NCBI GenBank assembly: GCA_035695825.1
Contig: DASRRH010000025.1
Span: forward strand, 1-64,000
Direction of reading: 5' to 3'
Source: JAKEFM01 sp035695825
GTDB lineage: Bacteria > Planctomycetota > UBA1135 > JAKEFM01
DNA length: 64,000 bases
The notes below the pieces were generated by a model that was not told the origin of the DNA, did no database searches, and saw only the letters and a program-made list of their open reading frames with translations. This document shows positions 49,787-59,743 of the stretch, piece after piece. Numbering within the stretch: the first letter of the stretch is position 1; each line of letters starts with the position of its first letter. Both the position numbers and the translations under genes were made by a program.

Positions 49787-51199
49787 ATGCCCGATACGAC
49801 CCCGGGAGTGCTCGAGCCCGCCTCGGAGGCCGCGCTCCCCTTCGACCTCGCGACCGCAGAGTCGGTCTCCCTCGACGACGTCCTGCGGCTCCGCCAGGCC
49901 GTCTACGCGAGCGAGGGGAACCGCCGCCACTTCGGAAAGGTGGCCGACACCCTGGAGGAGCGGGTCACCGGGGCGCCGGCGGAGCGGGCCTGGCGCCGGG
50001 GCGCGGCCCACTTCATCGTCGGCCGCTACGGCGAAGCCGCCGAGGTCCTCCGGAAGGCGCGAGGGGGGCCCGAGGGGGCGCGGCTGCTCGGGATGAGCCT
50101 CGTGCGCGCCGGGCGCCCCGACGAGGCGGCGCAGGTGCTCGAGGAGGCGGTCCGGGAGAAGCCGACCGACCCGCTCCTGCGCGCCGCGCTCTTCGAGGCC
50201 TACGAGGCCAAGGGGGACTTCGAGGCCCTCGCGAAGGGGGTCAAGGGAGCGCCCAAGTCGTTCGAGGGGACGGCGGACCACGCCTTCTACGAGGGGCGGC
50301 TCGCCGAGCTCGACCGGAAGACCGCCGAGGCGGTCGCCGCCTACGAGCGCGCCCTCTCGATCCAGCCCGAGCACCGCGGAGCCCTCTTCCGGCTCGCGAA
50401 GGAGCTCGACCTGCGCGGGATGGACGAGGAGGCCCTCGCGCTCTACGAGCGCCTCGCGGCGCTGCGCCCGGTCGACGCCGCGGCGCTCCTCAACCTCGGC
50501 ATTCTCTACGAGGACATGGGCTCGTACGACCGCGCGCTCGGCTGCTTCGAGGCGGTCCTGAAGGTCGACCCCGCCCACGAGCGCGCGCGCCTCTTCCGGG
50601 ACGACGCGGCGGCGTCCCTCTCGATGTACTACGACGAGGACGAGGAGAAGAAGGAGGACAAGCTCCAGCAGCTCCTCCGGACCCCGATCTCCGACTTCGA
50701 GCTGTCCGTGCGGGCCCGCAACTGCCTCCAGAAGATGGAGATCCAGTCCCTCGGCGACCTCGTGCGCAAGACCGAGGCGGAGCTCCTCGCCTACAAGAAC
50801 TTCGGCGAGACCTCTCTTTCCGAGATCCGGGAGCTCCTCACCGCGAAGGGGCTGCGCCTCGGGATGCTGCGCGACCAGATCGAGGCGGAGGCGATCGCGC
50901 GGATGGAGGCGGAGGCCGCCGCGCACTCCCTCGAGATCGAGGACGAGGCGACCCTCGCCCGCCGGGAGGCGGAGGAGGCGGCCGAGGAGGAGCGCGCCGA
51001 CGCGCTCGCCCGCCCGATCGCCGACCTCCCCCTCTCCCCGCGCGCGCGACGCGCGCTCGAGGGAATCGAGCTGCAGTCGATCGGCGACCTCGCTTCGAAG
51101 ACGGCCGAGGAGCTCTCGAAGCTCCCCAACTTCTCTCCCGCCGCCCTCGAGGAAGTGCGGGAGAAGCTCCAAGCCCTCGGCCTCGACCTCGCCGGCTGA
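49787..51199 (+). CDS. TPR protein with two RNA polymerase alpha-CTD-like domains
   Basis: A 470-residue protein from ATG 49787, behind GGAGAG. The first about 285 residues are tetratricopeptide repeats (for example AAYERALSIQPEHRGALFRL and ALLNLGILYEDMGSYDRALG). Then comes an alpha-CTD domain at about 298-362: PISDFELSVRARNCLQKMEI, LGDLVRKTEAELL, NFGETSLSEIRELL. By alignment to E. coli RpoA it keeps the DNA-contact residues Arg265, Asn268, Gly296 and Ser299, with Lys298 replaced by Thr. An Ala/Glu-rich linker leads to a second, more diverged copy at 410-470 (PIADLPLSPRARRALEGIEL), where only the Arg265 equivalent of the contact set is kept. It may bind DNA or regulators in place of RpoA; that is inference. 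Upstream of ruvA by 21 bp. Confidence 0.88.
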   Translation: MPDTTPGVLEPASEAALPFDLATAESVSLDDVLRLRQAVYASEGNRRHFGKVADTLEERVTGAPAERAWRRGAAHFIVGRYGEAAEVLRKARGGPEGARLLGMSLVRAGRPDEAAQVLEEAVREKPTDPLLRAALFEAYEAKGDFEALAKGVKGAPKSFEGTADHAFYEGRLAELDRKTAEAVAAYERALSIQPEHRGALFRLAKELDLRGMDEEALALYERLAALRPVDAAALLNLGILYEDMGSYDRALGCFEAVLKVDPAHERARLFRDDAAASLSMYYDEDEEKKEDKLQQLLRTPISDFELSVRARNCLQKMEIQSLGDLVRKTEAELLAYKNFGETSLSEIRELLTAKGLRLGMLRDQIEAEAIARMEAEAAAHSLEIEDEATLARREAEEAAEEERADALARPIADLPLSPRARRALEGIELQSIGDLASKTAEELSKLPNFSPAALEEVREKLQALGLDLAG

Positions 51200-51220
51200 C
51201 GGCGGCGGGCCTCCCGGCCC

Positions 51221-51802
51221 GTGTACGACTTCCTCGACGGGGTGGTCGCCGAGCGGGCGGCGGCTCGCCTCGTCCTCGCCGTCGCAGGGGTCGGCTACGA
51301 GATCGCGGTCCCTCCGGGGACCGCGCCGGACCTGCGCCCCGGCGGGAGCGGACGCCTTTACGTCCACCTCCACGTCTCCGACGGGACGCCCCGCCTCTTC
51401 GGCTTCGGGACCCGCGAAGAGCGGGACCTCTTCCGACTGATCCTCGGCGTGAGCGGAGTCGGCCCGGCGACCGGGCTCGCGCTCCTCTCGGCCGTCCCGC
51501 CCGCCGAGCTCGTCCGGGCGATCGCCGAGGAGGACGCTCCGGCGCTCCGCCGCGTGCGGGGCGTCGGGGAGAAGACCGCGCGGCGCCTCGTCCTCGAGCT
51601 CAAGGGGAAGGTCGAGGCCGCGCCAGCCGCCGACCGCACCGCCTCCGACGCGGCCTCCGCCCTCGTCTCCCTCGGCTTCAACCGGCGCGAGGCCGAGCAG
51701 GCCGTGGCGCGGGCCGCCCGCGAGTCGGGACCTCCCGACCTCGAATCCCTCGTGCGGCGCGCCCTCTCCTCCGCCGGGCGAGCGCCCTCCCCCGCGGGGT
51801 GA
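51221..51802 (+). CDS. ruvA: Holliday junction branch migration protein RuvA
   Basis: Binds four-way junctions and loads the RuvB motor. The 193 residues from GTG 51221 (MYDFLDGVVAERAAARLVLA) show the OB domain, the two helix-hairpin-helix motifs LILGVSGVGPATGLALLSAV and VRGVGEKTARRLVLELKGK, and the C-terminal RuvB-contact domain SALVSLGFNRREAEQAVARA. Neither ruvB nor ruvC follows; the next gene is unrelated. Confidence 0.96.
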   Translation: MYDFLDGVVAERAAARLVLAVAGVGYEIAVPPGTAPDLRPGGSGRLYVHLHVSDGTPRLFGFGTREERDLFRLILGVSGVGPATGLALLSAVPPAELVRAIAEEDAPALRRVRGVGEKTARRLVLELKGKVEAAPAADRTASDAASALVSLGFNRREAEQAVARAARESGPPDLESLVRRALSSAGRAPSPAG

Positions 51803-51983
51803 CCCGGGGGCCCGCGCTTCAGCCCCTCCCCCTCCGCGGCCGATCGAGGCGGCTCCCGCTTCCACGGGGAGCCGTGCGCGACTTCGTCTTCCGGAACGCA
51901 GCGACCCTCGCCGAGATCTACGCGAGAACCCGACCCTCCGGATAACCGGTGGGTTCCCGGCGCGGGAGGGAGGAGCGCGTAGA

Positions 51984-53240
51984 ATGTTCCGCGCAGCCGT
52001 GCTCGCCCTCATCCTCTGCGCGCTCCCCGTCTCCGGCGACGACGGGGCCGCCTCGCCGACCGTCGAGGAGCTGATCCGGATCTGCCGCGAGCGCAGCGCT
52101 CGCCGCCGGGAGGAGGTCGCGTCCCGGGTCGAGACGATCCTCGCGAAGGCCGAGTCGGGGACCGACGAGTCCGCGATCCAGGCGCTCCTCGGCCTGGGTC
52201 CCGACGCCGCGCGGCTCCTCCTCCCGCGCCTCGAGCCTCCGGAGGGGGACGCGGCGGCCGCGCGGGGGGCCCGGCTGGCCGCGGCCGCGCTCGCCCGGCT
52301 CGCCCCCGCCGAAGCGCGCGGCGAGCTCCTTCGGATCCTGCGCTCGGGGTCGGCCGCCGCGCGCCCTTACGCCGCGACGGTCCTGGGGGCCGTGGGAGGA
52401 GAGGAGGCGGCCTCGGCCCTGATCGAAGCGATCGCGTCGGGGGACGCGGAGTTGCGGCGCGCGGCCGTCGTCTCCCTCGGGCGGATGCGCGCGACCGGCG
52501 CCTCCGGCCGGCTCGCGTCCCTCCTCTCCTCCGCCGATCCCCCCCTCGCGGGGGCGGTCCTCGCCGCGCTCAAGTCGATCGCGAATCCCGACGCCGTCCC
52601 CGCGGTCGCGATGTTTCTCGAGTCGACGAACGCCCTCCCCCTCCTCGGCGACGCGCTCGACTACCTCGTCGCGGTGCGAGGGCGGGGGGCGCTCCCCTCC
52701 GTGCTGAAGCTCCTCCACGCGAGCACGAACGCGGGGAACACGATCCGGCTCCTCGGGGCGGTCGGCGCCCTCGCCTCCCCCGGGGACAAGGAGGCCCTTG
52801 CGATCGTGCGCGAGTTCCTCGACGAGGCGCGGGTGAAGAGCTGGGACGTCCGCGCGGAGGCGGCCTTCGCGCTCGCCTCGCTCGGCGACGACGCGGGGGC
52901 GAAGGGGCTGCTGCGGGAATACGGCGCCTGGATCGCCTCGAATCCGAGGCTCCCGAACGTCTACGCGGAGCGCGGGAAGATCTACCTCCGTCTCGGACGC
53001 TGGGGAGAGGCGCTGCACGACTATCAGGAGGCGATCCGCCTGGCGCGCAACGAGGGGACGGATGCCCGGTGGTTCGTCGACGCGGCGCGCGCCCTCTGCC
53101 GCCTGAACCGCGAGCGCGAGGCCGCCTCCTTCCTCAAGCGCTCGGGGCTCTCCCCTCGCGAGCTCTCCCGGTACCGGGACCTCCCCGAGTTCGAGGAGCT
53201 GCGGCGAAACGAGAAGTACCGAGACCTCTGGGAGGACTGA
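51984..53240 (+). CDS. Exported HEAT/TPR-repeat protein
   Basis: A 418-residue protein with a signal peptide (MFRAAVLALILCALPVSG). The first two thirds are HEAT-like helical repeats (AATVLGAVGGEEAASALIEA, AAVVSLGRMRATGASGRLAS, AALKSIANPDAVPAVAMFLE). The last 130 residues are TPR-like (NVYAERGKIYLRLGRWGEAL, HDYQEAIRLARNEG). The whole is a solenoid that would act in the periplasm as a scaffold. No catalytic motif is seen. It is convergent with the GNAT gene, 5 bp between stops. Confidence 0.75.
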   Translation: MFRAAVLALILCALPVSGDDGAASPTVEELIRICRERSARRREEVASRVETILAKAESGTDESAIQALLGLGPDAARLLLPRLEPPEGDAAAARGARLAAAALARLAPAEARGELLRILRSGSAAARPYAATVLGAVGGEEAASALIEAIASGDAELRRAAVVSLGRMRATGASGRLASLLSSADPPLAGAVLAALKSIANPDAVPAVAMFLESTNALPLLGDALDYLVAVRGRGALPSVLKLLHASTNAGNTIRLLGAVGALASPGDKEALAIVREFLDEARVKSWDVRAEAAFALASLGDDAGAKGLLREYGAWIASNPRLPNVYAERGKIYLRLGRWGEALHDYQEAIRLARNEGTDARWFVDAARALCRLNREREAASFLKRSGLSPRELSRYRDLPEFEELRRNEKYRDLWED

Positions 53241-53245
53241 GCTCC

Positions 53246-53713
53246 TCAGAGGTCCTTCGTCATCCACTCCCGCTCGCGGACGTAGCCCCGCCGCTCCCCC
53301 ATCGAGATCCGCGCGTCGTCCTGGTAGGGGACGTCGACGGAGAGGGAGCGCAGGCCACGGGCGCGGAGGATCCCCTCCGCGCGGCCGAGGAGAGCGGCGG
53401 CGACCCCCGCTCGGCGGCTCTCCGGGCGGACGTAGAGGGCGTAGAGGAAGGGAACGGCCGTGCCGAGGAAGGGGTTCCCGGCGTCGGCGGCGAAGAGCAC
53501 GCCGAGCGGCGGCGCGCCGGGGGCCTGCGCGAGGAGGAGGAGGGTCGAGCGCTCCCCGAGCGCGCCGCGGACGAAACGCTCCGCCGCGGCGAAGCGCTCG
53601 GCCCCGGCCGCGGAGCCGACCGGCTCCTCGATCGACCGGCGAACGAGCTCGAGCGCCGGCTCGAGCGAGTCCGGACGGTCCACCTCGAGGATCGAGACGC
53701 CCTTCAACGGCAC
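53246..53713 (-). CDS. GNAT-family N-acetyltransferase
   Basis: A 155-residue protein from GTG 53713. Motif A of the GNAT fold is present as LYALYVRPESRRAGVAAALL, preceded by the strand PPLGVLFAADAG and followed by GLRSLSVDVP and the C-terminal GYVREREWM. The substrate cannot be told. A TATAAG at 53724-53729 on the minus strand would place the transcript start only a few bases before the GTG, so the mRNA may be almost leaderless. Confidence 0.85.
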   Translation of the reverse strand: MPLKGVSILEVDRPDSLEPALELVRRSIEEPVGSAAGAERFAAAERFVRGALGERSTLLLLAQAPGAPPLGVLFAADAGNPFLGTAVPFLYALYVRPESRRAGVAAALLGRAEGILRARGLRSLSVDVPYQDDARISMGERRGYVREREWMTKDL

Positions 53714-53756
53714 GGTCGGGGAGCTTATAGCCCGACCCCCGTCCGGCGGCGAGCGA

Positions 53757-53785
53757 TTGCGGGGCCCGCGCGCGAGCGTTATTTA
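53757..53785 (+). promoter_or_regulatory. Possible sigma-70-type promoter of the tig-clpPX group
   Basis: TTGCGG (53757-53762), a 17-base spacer and TATTTA (53780-53785) precede tig by about 85 bases. The A/T-rich TTATTTATG stands out in GC-rich DNA. The match to consensus is partial. Confidence 0.42.
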
Positions 53786-53869
53786 TGAGTCTGGAGCCCG
53801 CGTCCGCGAAGGTCCCGAGCCGTCTCGCGGATCGGCGCGGGGCGCCGATCCGGTCCTCCTCACCCAAGC

Positions 53870-55180
53870 ATGGCCGAGCCGTTCGAGTTCACGCTCTCCG
53901 ACGCGGGACCCTGCCGCAAACGGGTCCGCGTGGTCGTCTCCCCCGAGCGCGTCGCGCAGGAAGTCGAGAAGGGCTACCGGTCGATCTCCCAGGGGGTCCG
54001 CGTCCCGGGCTTCCGGTCCGGCCGGATCCCCCGCCCGATCCTCGAGAAGCGCTTCGGGGAGGCGCTCCTCCACGAGCTGAAGGAGGACCTCGTCCAGACG
54101 GGATTCCGCGAGGCGCTGCGGACGCACGAGCTCTCCCCCCTCGGCTCTCCCGAGCTCGACCTCGACCGGGTCCGGCTCGAGGAGGGGAAGTCCCTCGAGT
54201 TCGAGATCGCCTTCGACGTCCGTCCGAAGTTCGACCTCCCCGAGTGGCGGGGGATCGAGGTCGAGCGGAGGGGGACCTCCGTCTCGGAGGCCGAGATCGA
54301 CGAGGCGACGTCCGCCCTGCGCCAGGGGAACCGGCGCGTCCTCCCCGATCCGGAGGGGGCCGTCGCCGCCGACGGGATGGTCCTCGCCCGGGTCGAGTTC
54401 TTCCTCGACGGGAAGAGCCTCCTCGTCCGCGACTCCGTCCGCCTCTCCCCTTCGACCCCCCTCCCGGGAGCGGACCCCGGCGCCTTCTCCCCGGCCCTCC
54501 AGGGAAGGCGCAAGGGGGAGTCCTTCGACGTCGCGCTCGCCTACCGCTCGGGCTTCGAGGTCGCCGAGGCCGTCGGGAAGAAGGGGATGGCGCGGGTCAC
54601 GGTGCTCGAGGTCTACCGCCTCGTCGAGCCGACGGACGAGGAGCTCTCCCGCGCGCTCGACTTCCCCGACGCCGCGGCGCTCCGGGAGGACGTGCGCGCG
54701 CGCCTCGCGCGCCACAAGGAGGAGGCCGAGAACCGCCGGGTCGAGGAGGCGGTCCTCGCCGAGCTCGTCCGGCGCTGCGCCTTCGAGGTCCCCGAACGGA
54801 TCGTCGAGTCGGAGACGGAGGAGGGGGTGCGCCGCCTGCGGGCGGGCCTCGAGGCCCAGGGGGTCCCCCCGGAGGAGGTGGGCGCCCAGGTCGCCGCCCG
54901 GCAGGCCCGCTCCCGCGAGGAGGCGGAAGGGTCGATAAAGGCGTGGTTCGTGCTCGAGGCCCTCGCGCGGCGCGAGAAGATCTTCGTCACGGAGGAAGAG
55001 ATGCGCACGGAGTTCCAGGCGATCGCCGGGCGCAACGGCGTTCCTCCCGAGGAGGTGCGCCGATACTACGAGGAGCGCCACGACCTGCTCGGGGCGCTGC
55101 GCGCCGAGCTCCTCGAGCGGAAGGTCCGGCGCCTCCTGCGCGAGCAGGCGGGCGCCCGGACCGCGGGAACCCCTACCTAG
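53870..55180 (+). CDS. tig: Trigger factor
   Basis: Ribosome-bound chaperone that meets nascent chains. The 436-residue protein has the ribosome-binding signature VPGFRSGRIPRPILEKRFGE near residues 45-64, a central FKBP-like domain (about 155-250, with FSPALQGRRKGESFDVAL) and the helical C-terminal arms with FEVPERIVESETEEGVRRL. Length matches E. coli (432). It starts the conserved tig-clpP-clpX order, clpP beginning 9 bp later. No strong Shine-Dalgarno is visible. Confidence 0.95.
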   Translation: MAEPFEFTLSDAGPCRKRVRVVVSPERVAQEVEKGYRSISQGVRVPGFRSGRIPRPILEKRFGEALLHELKEDLVQTGFREALRTHELSPLGSPELDLDRVRLEEGKSLEFEIAFDVRPKFDLPEWRGIEVERRGTSVSEAEIDEATSALRQGNRRVLPDPEGAVAADGMVLARVEFFLDGKSLLVRDSVRLSPSTPLPGADPGAFSPALQGRRKGESFDVALAYRSGFEVAEAVGKKGMARVTVLEVYRLVEPTDEELSRALDFPDAAALREDVRARLARHKEEAENRRVEEAVLAELVRRCAFEVPERIVESETEEGVRRLRAGLEAQGVPPEEVGAQVAARQARSREEAEGSIKAWFVLEALARREKIFVTEEEMRTEFQAIAGRNGVPPEEVRRYYEERHDLLGALRAELLERKVRRLLREQAGARTAGTPT

Positions 55181-55189
55181 GAGGCGCGC

Positions 55190-55818
55190 GTGAGCGTCCG
55201 CAACGAGTCCTACTGGGTGCCGATCCCCTTCGTGATCGAGAAGACGGGGCGCGGCGAGCGGCAGTACGACATCTATTCCCGGCTCCTCGAGGACCGGATC
55301 GTCTTCATCGGGACTCCGATCGACGACCACGTGGCGAACGTCGTCATCGCCCAGCTCCTCTTCCTCCAGAAGGACAACAAGAACCAGGACATCAACCTCT
55401 ACATCAACTCGCCGGGCGGCTCCGTCACGGCCGGGCTCGCCATCTACGACACGATGCAGTTCGTCGCCTGCGAGGTCGCGACCTACTGCATCGGCCAGGC
55501 GGCCTCGATGGGGGCCGTCCTCCTCTCCGGGGGGAGCAAGGGGAAGCGCTTCGCCCTCCCCCACGCGCGGGTGATGATCCACCAGCCCTGGGGCGGCGTG
55601 CAGGGAGCGGCCTCCGACATCGCGATCCAGGCCGAGGAGATCCTGAAGATGAAGCGCTCGATCAACGAGATCCTCTCCCGCCACACCGGGCGCGACGTGA
55701 AGGCGCTCGAGCGGGACACGGACCGCGACCGCTACCTCTCCGCGGAGGAGGCGAAGGAGTACGGCCTCGTCGACGACGTGATCCAGAGTCTCCGGGCCGC
55801 TCCCGTGGGGGCCTCCGC

Positions 55819-55822
<4 letters not shown>
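55190..55822 (+). CDS. clpP: ATP-dependent Clp protease proteolytic subunit
   Basis: Serine protease subunit forming the 14-mer chamber fed by ClpX or ClpA/C. The 210 residues from GTG 55190, behind AGGAGG, contain the complete triad: Ser106 (GQAASMGAV), His131 (VMIHQPWGG) and Asp180 (ERDTDRD). NSPGGSVTAGLAIYDTM is conserved. The stop overlaps the clpX start as GTGA, so protease and unfoldase are translated together. Confidence 0.98.
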
Positions 55823-57102
<1,280 letters not shown>

Positions 57103-57121
57103 GCCGAGGGGGGCGGCTCTC

Positions 57122-58069
57122 GTGCCGCTCACGATCTACTACCACCGCGACTTCGACGGGATCTGCTCCGCGGCGATCCTCGCGTGGTGCCTGCGGGAGC
57201 GCTCTGGCCGGAGCGACCTCCGCTGGAAGGGGATCAACTACGACCGCAAGCGCGACTGGCGCTCCTTCGGGGAGGGGGAGGAGTTTGCGATCGTCGACTT
57301 CCACTTCCACCCCTCCGCCGCGTACTGGTTCGACCACCACCCGACGACCTTTCTCGACGAGGCCCTGCGGGCGGCCTACCGCGAGAGCGAGCGCTGGCGC
57401 TTCGACCCGACCGCGCTCTCCTGCCCCCCGGTGATCCTGCGCCAGGCGCGCGAGCGCTGGGGGCTCTCCCCTCCCGCGCGCTTCGAGGAGGTCGCGCGCT
57501 GGTCCGACCGGATCGACGCGGCCCGCTACCCGACCGTCGAGGACGCCCTCTTCGGCGACGCCCCCGCCTACCGGCTCGTCCGGGCCCTCACGGTCGCCCC
57601 GCACGCCGACTGGTCGGACGCCCTCGTCGAGAGCCTGATCGACCGCGACCTGGCGGAGACGGCCGGCCAACCCGAGATCGAGCGGATGCACGCGCGCGCC
57701 TGTCGCAACCGCGACCGGGCGCTCGCGGAATTCCCCGGGACCGTCCTCTCGATCGAGGGGGGGATCGTCCTCTACGACGCCTCCTCCGACCGCATCCGGC
57801 GGGAGCGGTTCGCTCCCTTCTACCACCACCCCGAGGCGGTCTACGCCGTGGGGGTCATCCCGACGCGCGCGGGCTACCACGTGACGGCGGGGGAGAACCC
57901 CTGGAACGTCCCCCCCGTGCGCGCGAACGTCGGGGCCCTCTGCGAGCGGTTCGGCGGAGGGGGGCACGCCGGGGTCGGAGGGGCGAACCCTCCGAGCCTC
58001 GAGGAGGCGAGACGCGTGGCGGAGGAGATCGCCGGTGCGCTGCGACGCGAGGTTGCCGCCGGCCGCTGA
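57122..58069 (+). CDS. DHH-family phosphoesterase
   Basis: A 315-residue protein from GTG 57122. Metal-binding motifs of the DHH superfamily are visible: YYHRDFDGICSAAIL (DxD), FAIVDFHFHP, WFDHHPTT (DHH) and, near the end, the DHHA1-like GGGGHAGVGGANPP. The protein is shorter than RecJ and lacks its extra domains; it could act on oligonucleotides, pApA-type dinucleotides or polyphosphate-like substrates. The nearby clpX and rlmN genes give no hint. 19 bp after clpX. Confidence 0.85.
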   Translation: MPLTIYYHRDFDGICSAAILAWCLRERSGRSDLRWKGINYDRKRDWRSFGEGEEFAIVDFHFHPSAAYWFDHHPTTFLDEALRAAYRESERWRFDPTALSCPPVILRQARERWGLSPPARFEEVARWSDRIDAARYPTVEDALFGDAPAYRLVRALTVAPHADWSDALVESLIDRDLAETAGQPEIERMHARACRNRDRALAEFPGTVLSIEGGIVLYDASSDRIRRERFAPFYHHPEAVYAVGVIPTRAGYHVTAGENPWNVPPVRANVGALCERFGGGGHAGVGGANPPSLEEARRVAEEIAGALRREVAAGR

Positions 58070-58105
58070 CCGAGCCCCCGCGTCCCCTACGGTAGAGTCC
58101 CGCCG

Positions 58106-59170
58106 ATGTCCCCGGCCGCCGGACCCCCTTCGGTCCTCGAGCTCGACGCCGCCCCGCTCGAGCGGACCGTCCTCGAGGCGGGAGGAAGGCGCTTTCACGC
58201 CGACTCGATCCGCGCCTGGGTCCTCCGGCGCGGGGCGCGGACCTTCGGGGAGATGACGGACCTCCCGAGGGACGTCGCGGACCGGCTCGCGAGAGCGCTC
58301 TCCCCCCTCTCCTCGACCGTCGGGGAGAGGCGCGTCGCCCCCGACGGCACCGCGAGGCTCCTCGTCTCGCTCCGCGACGGCAACGCGATCGAGACGGTCG
58401 TCCTCCCGGGGCGGGCCGGCGCGACGCTCTGCGTCTCGACGCAGGTCGGCTGCCCCGTCGGCTGCCGTTTCTGCGCGAGCGGCCTCTCGGGGGTCGTCCG
58501 CAACCTCACCGCGGCCGAGATCGTCGAGCAGTTTCTCCACGGCCGCACGGAGGCCGCCTCGGGGGGGGCTTCCCGCCCCGTCGCTCGGGCGGTCGTCATG
58601 GGGATCGGGGAGCCGACGCTCAATCTCGAGGCCCTCCTCGCCGCCCTCGACCTCGTGACGGGCCCCGGGGGCTTCGGCCTGGGGGCCCGGAGGATCACGA
58701 TCTCCACGGTCGGCTACCCCGACCGCGTCCGCCGCCTCGCCGCGAAGGGCAAGCCCTACAACCTCGCCGTGTCGCTCCACGCCCCCGACGACGCCACGCG
58801 CGCCGCGCTGATCCCGGCGATGGCGCGGGTGCCTCTCGCCGCGATCCTCGAGGCGGCCCGCGACTACTTCGAGAAGACCGGGCGCGAGCCCACCTTCGAG
58901 TACGTCCTCCTCGCGGGGACGAACGACGCCCCGGAGCAGGCCCGGGCCCTCGCCCGCCTCCTCGAGGGAACGCGCGGGACCGTGAACCTGATCCCCTACA
59001 ACCCCGTCCCCGAGTCCCCCTTCCGCCGCCCGGCCCGGCTCGACGTCGAAGCGTTCGCCCGGATCCTGCGCGCGCACGGCATCCCCGCCACGATCCGATG
59101 GAGCAAGGGGCTCGAGGCGGACGCGGCCTGCGGGCAGCTGCGGATCGATCGCGCCCCCCCCGCCCGCTGA
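58106..59170 (+). CDS. rlmN: 23S rRNA/tRNA adenine C2-methyltransferase RlmN
   Basis: Radical SAM enzyme that methylates A2503 of 23S rRNA and A37 of some tRNAs. The 354 residues contain the cluster motif CPVGCRFCASG, MGIGEPTLNLEALLAAL, ISTVGYPDRVRRLA, NLAVSLHAPDDATR and LIPYNPVPESPF. Both methyl-transfer cysteines appear present: one in the VSTQVGCPVGCRF area loop and the C-terminal one in EADAACGQLR, the family's catalytic Cys. Full length. Confidence 0.94.
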   Translation: MSPAAGPPSVLELDAAPLERTVLEAGGRRFHADSIRAWVLRRGARTFGEMTDLPRDVADRLARALSPLSSTVGERRVAPDGTARLLVSLRDGNAIETVVLPGRAGATLCVSTQVGCPVGCRFCASGLSGVVRNLTAAEIVEQFLHGRTEAASGGASRPVARAVVMGIGEPTLNLEALLAALDLVTGPGGFGLGARRITISTVGYPDRVRRLAAKGKPYNLAVSLHAPDDATRAALIPAMARVPLAAILEAARDYFEKTGREPTFEYVLLAGTNDAPEQARALARLLEGTRGTVNLIPYNPVPESPFRRPARLDVEAFARILRAHGIPATIRWSKGLEADAACGQLRIDRAPPAR

Positions 59171-59175
59171 AGGCC

Positions 59176-59496
59176 GTGGACCTCGCCGCCCGGATCGAGG
59201 CGTTCCGCTCCCTCCTCGCGCAGGAGCCCGCGGACCCGCTCCTCCGCATGGGCCTCGGCCTCGCCCTCCTCGAGTCGGGGGACGCGGAGGGGGCGCGCGC
59301 GGAGCTCGCGGAGGCCGTCCGGCTGAAGCCCGACTATGCGGCGGCCTACCGAGAGTGGGGCCGCGCGCTCGAGGGCGCCGGTCGACCGGGGGAGGCCGCG
59401 GAGGTCTGGGCCCGCGGCGCCGAGGTCGCGCGAGCGACCGGGGACCTCCAAGCGGGCCGGGAGATGGAGGTCTTCCTGAAGCGGCTCGCGCGGTGA
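59176..59496 (+). CDS. Small TPR protein
   Basis: A 106-residue protein from GTG 59176, 5 bp after rlmN. Two to three tetratricopeptide helices are visible: PLLRMGLGLALLESGDAEGA, YAAAYREWGRALEGAGRPGE and a final helix with GDLQAGREMEVFLKRLAR. No signal peptide. It is probably a small adaptor translated with rlmN. Function unknown. Confidence 0.78.
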   Translation: MDLAARIEAFRSLLAQEPADPLLRMGLGLALLESGDAEGARAELAEAVRLKPDYAAAYREWGRALEGAGRPGEAAEVWARGAEVARATGDLQAGREMEVFLKRLAR

Positions 59497-59569
59497 CGCG
59501 CCGCTCCGCACGACCCTCGGAACGAAACGCCCGCGCCGACTTGACGCTCTCCGTATGCTCTCTACGTCA

Positions 59570-59660
59570 CCTTCATCCAGGGCAAACCGCCCGGAAGGGC
59601 GGGACGCAAAGCCACGGGCCCCACCCCTCCTCGCGAGGAAGGGCAGCCGGTTGCTGAAGG
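59570..59660 (+). promoter_or_regulatory. Cyclic-di-GMP-I riboswitch (GEMM-I)
   Basis: The sequence matches the GEMM-I aptamer: outer stem CCTTCA (59570-59575) pairs with TGAAGG (59655-59660); inside are GGGCAAACC, a GCCC/GGGC stem closed by a GGAA tetraloop, the conserved GGGACGCAAAGCC, a second stem with a GCGA-type cap (CCTCcucgcGAGG) and GCAGCCGGTTGC. The prepilin gene starts 84 bases later. TATGCT at 59554-59559 could be the -10 of its promoter. Whether c-di-GMP turns the gene on or off cannot be read with certainty; GGAGGCGCGCCTCC at 59694-59707 is a candidate switch hairpin. Confidence 0.9.
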
Positions 59661-59743
59661 TCGCGGGGAGACGAGGCGCGCGAGCGACCGGGCGGAGGCG
59701 CGCCTCCAGAACGCGGACCGGCGAGGGGAAAGGAAGGGAACGG

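Noticed and set aside
51870..51945. Short frame VRDFVFRNAATLAEIYARTR-like in the gap after ruvA
   Set aside because: Only 23 codons from GTG, no ribosome binding site and no recognised family; it may be chance or a worn gene end.
59541..59546. TTGACG as the -35 box of the riboswitch promoter
   Set aside because: It is too close (7 bases) to the plausible -10 TATGCT, and pairing it with a later -10 would start the RNA inside the aptamer stem.
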